From Rhodobacteraceae bacterium UBA6273 (GTDB lineage Bacteria > Pseudomonadota > Alphaproteobacteria > Rhodobacterales > Rhodobacteraceae), in the NCBI GenBank assembly GCA_002440625.1, contig DJUV01000296.1, positions 1 to 6,111 on the forward strand: 6,111 nucleotides of DNA, written 5' to 3'. The notes beneath the pieces are model-generated. The model had not been told where the DNA came from. It ran no database searches and saw nothing but the letters and a program-made list of their open reading frames with translations. Each line of letters begins with the position of its first letter. The first letter of the stretch is position 1. Made by a program: the position numbers and the translations under genes. Below are positions 5,289-6,111 of this stretch, in pieces.

Positions 5289-5984
5289 TCAGACCTGCGC
5301 CACCCAAGCGCGGGCAATCGCCAGCCCGGCCGCATCCGCCGCCGCAGCATGGCGTGCCTCTTCGCCCGGATGGTCGGCCAGCCAGCCCGGCCGCATGCCT
5401 TCCGTCGCCTCGGGAAAGACGAAGGTCCAGTCCCGCACCACGCGGGTGTTGGCCTCGAAATGGAACTGCATGCCATAGCTTGCGCGCCCGACGCGGTAAG
5501 CCTGTGCCGGGACCGCGTAGCCGGTCGCGAGGTGGACGGCATCCGGGGGCAGGGTGAAGGTGTCGGAATGCCACTCAAAGCTGGTGAAGGCAGGACCGGC
5601 GGCGGACAGCACGGGGTCGGCCTCTCCGGCACCGGTCAGGCGGATCGGGGTCCAGCCGAACTCGCGCGCGGTGCCGATCAGGTTCTGCCCGCCAAGGGCG
5701 CGCGCAAGTACCTGACTGCCAAGGCATATCCCGAGAACGGCCTTGTCGGCCTCGGTAAAGGCGCGCATCACTTCGGCAAGGCGCGCCAGATAGGGATGGA
5801 CGCTGTCGTCAAGGGCGTTCTGTTCCCCGCCAAGAACAACAAGCCCGTCATGCTGGTCGGGCGTGGGCAGGTTTCCGTCACGGTAAGGCCGATACTCAAC
5901 CACTTTCGCGCCAGCCTCGGCCAGCGCCACGCCGACCTGACCGGGAAGCGAGACTTCCGTGTTGTGAACCACCGCGACGCGCAT
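5289..5984 (-). CDS. Class I glutamine amidotransferase domain protein
   Basis: This is a 231-residue cytoplasmic protein made of a single class I (triad) glutaminase domain. Its parts are: LGGEQNALDD (51-60), matching the first loop that helps form the oxyanion hole; GICLGSQ (85-91) with nucleophile Cys87 at the elbow; FEWHSDTF (136-143), typical of stand-alone members; and GMQFHFEAN (171-179) with catalytic His175 and Glu177. The triad is complete, so it should be able to release ammonia from glutamine or cut a related gamma-glutamyl bond. No synthetase domain is fused and none lies beside it, so the acceptor is unknown. Relatives are often annotated as GMP-synthase-like amidotransferases, but this is not GuaA, which has further ATP pyrophosphatase domains. 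ATG 5984 has GGAGG (5993-5989) four bases upstream. Its stop lies only 10 bases from that of the convergent TehA-like gene. Confidence 0.9.
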   Translation of the reverse strand: MRVAVVHNTEVSLPGQVGVALAEAGAKVVEYRPYRDGNLPTPDQHDGLVVLGGEQNALDDSVHPYLARLAEVMRAFTEADKAVLGICLGSQVLARALGGQNLIGTAREFGWTPIRLTGAGEADPVLSAAGPAFTSFEWHSDTFTLPPDAVHLATGYAVPAQAYRVGRASYGMQFHFEANTRVVRDWTFVFPEATEGMRPGWLADHPGEEARHAAAADAAGLAIARAWVAQV

Positions 5985-6111
5985 TCCGCCTCCACATCTG
6001 TTCCGCTCCTTGCAGCATCATCGGGCCTGCCGCACAAGTCGGGAATCGACGGTTTAGCCCTTGCGCTTCACCTGATCGCGTGAAACAGGGAAGCGCCAAA
6101 CGAAAACTCCC
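5985..6111. other. Upstream region of the amidotransferase with an inverted repeat
   Basis: I see no supported gene in these 127 bases. It contains the amidotransferase ribosome binding site (5989-5993) and presumably its promoter, although no convincing -35/-10 pair was found. GCGCTTC (6063-6069) and GAAGCGC (6090-6096) are inverted repeats. With a one-base bulge and CC/GG at 6071-6072 and 6088-6089, they give a nine-pair stem with a 15-base loop. A second dyad, TTCAC (6067-6071) with GTGAA (6080-6084), overlaps it. Neither side has a T-run, so it is not a standard terminator. A plus-strand gene could begin at GTG 6080, but only ten codons are visible and no ribosome site precedes it. Confidence 0.35.

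Noticed and set aside
5169..6083. 304-codon plus-strand open frame
   Set aside because: It overlaps the end of the TehA-like gene and is antisense to the whole amidotransferase, whose catalytic motifs are intact. It is a shadow frame.
6080..6111. Start of a plus-strand gene at the right edge (GTG, then KQGSAKRKL)
   Set aside because: Only ten codons are visible, no Shine-Dalgarno sequence precedes it, and the stretch overlaps an inverted repeat.
1..6111. CRISPR array, tRNA/rRNA, insertion sequence, toxin-antitoxin or phage-defence genes
   Set aside because: No repeated units, no tRNA-like cloverleaf, no transposase and no paired small genes were found on either strand. All space is filled by six ordinary genes and part of a seventh.

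Overview
The window is a GC-rich, gene-dense stretch of bacterial chromosome. It most likely comes from an alphaproteobacterium of the Rhodobacteraceae type. This is inferred from base composition, from NNC/NNG codon preference, and from the gene content: a metA, a P-loop 'ATPase' of a type I recall from roseobacters, a short FadL-like porin, EamA transporters and a TehA-like carrier. There is no IS element, tRNA, rRNA, CRISPR array, phage gene or recognisable defence system.

Layout. Positions 1-1959 hold three genes on the minus strand, read from right to left: an EamA-family exporter (1959-1027), a P-loop NTPase or kinase-like protein of unknown role (984-112), and the first 24 codons of metA (74 to the left edge). 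The gaps are 42 and 37 bases and neither has a convincing terminator, so the three could be one transcript. MetA acylates homoserine in methionine synthesis. The two upstream genes have no proven link to that pathway. A small hairpin sits just before the metA ribosome binding site.

Positions 1960-3249 hold an outer-membrane beta-barrel of the OmpP1/FadL type (minus strand, start near 3172). It has its own probable promoter with an overlapping dyad at 3200-3240 and a strong hairpin terminator at 2031-2057. Upstream of it, at 3250-4143 on the minus strand, lies a second EamA-family transporter unrelated in detail to the first.

Positions 4144-4312 are the only divergent promoter region. It carries a perfect 13-base dyad and separates the second EamA gene from a plus-strand TehA/SLAC1-family membrane protein (4313-5278). 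That gene ends 10 bases from the stop codon of a convergent minus-strand class I glutamine amidotransferase (5984-5289). The last 127 bases hold the upstream region of the amidotransferase and a further inverted repeat.

Overall this reads as an ordinary housekeeping and transport neighbourhood. I see no clear new multi-gene system. The points most worth following are the uncharacterised P-loop protein next to metA, which looks to me more like a small-molecule kinase than a generic ATPase, and several small dyads or hairpins in the leaders.
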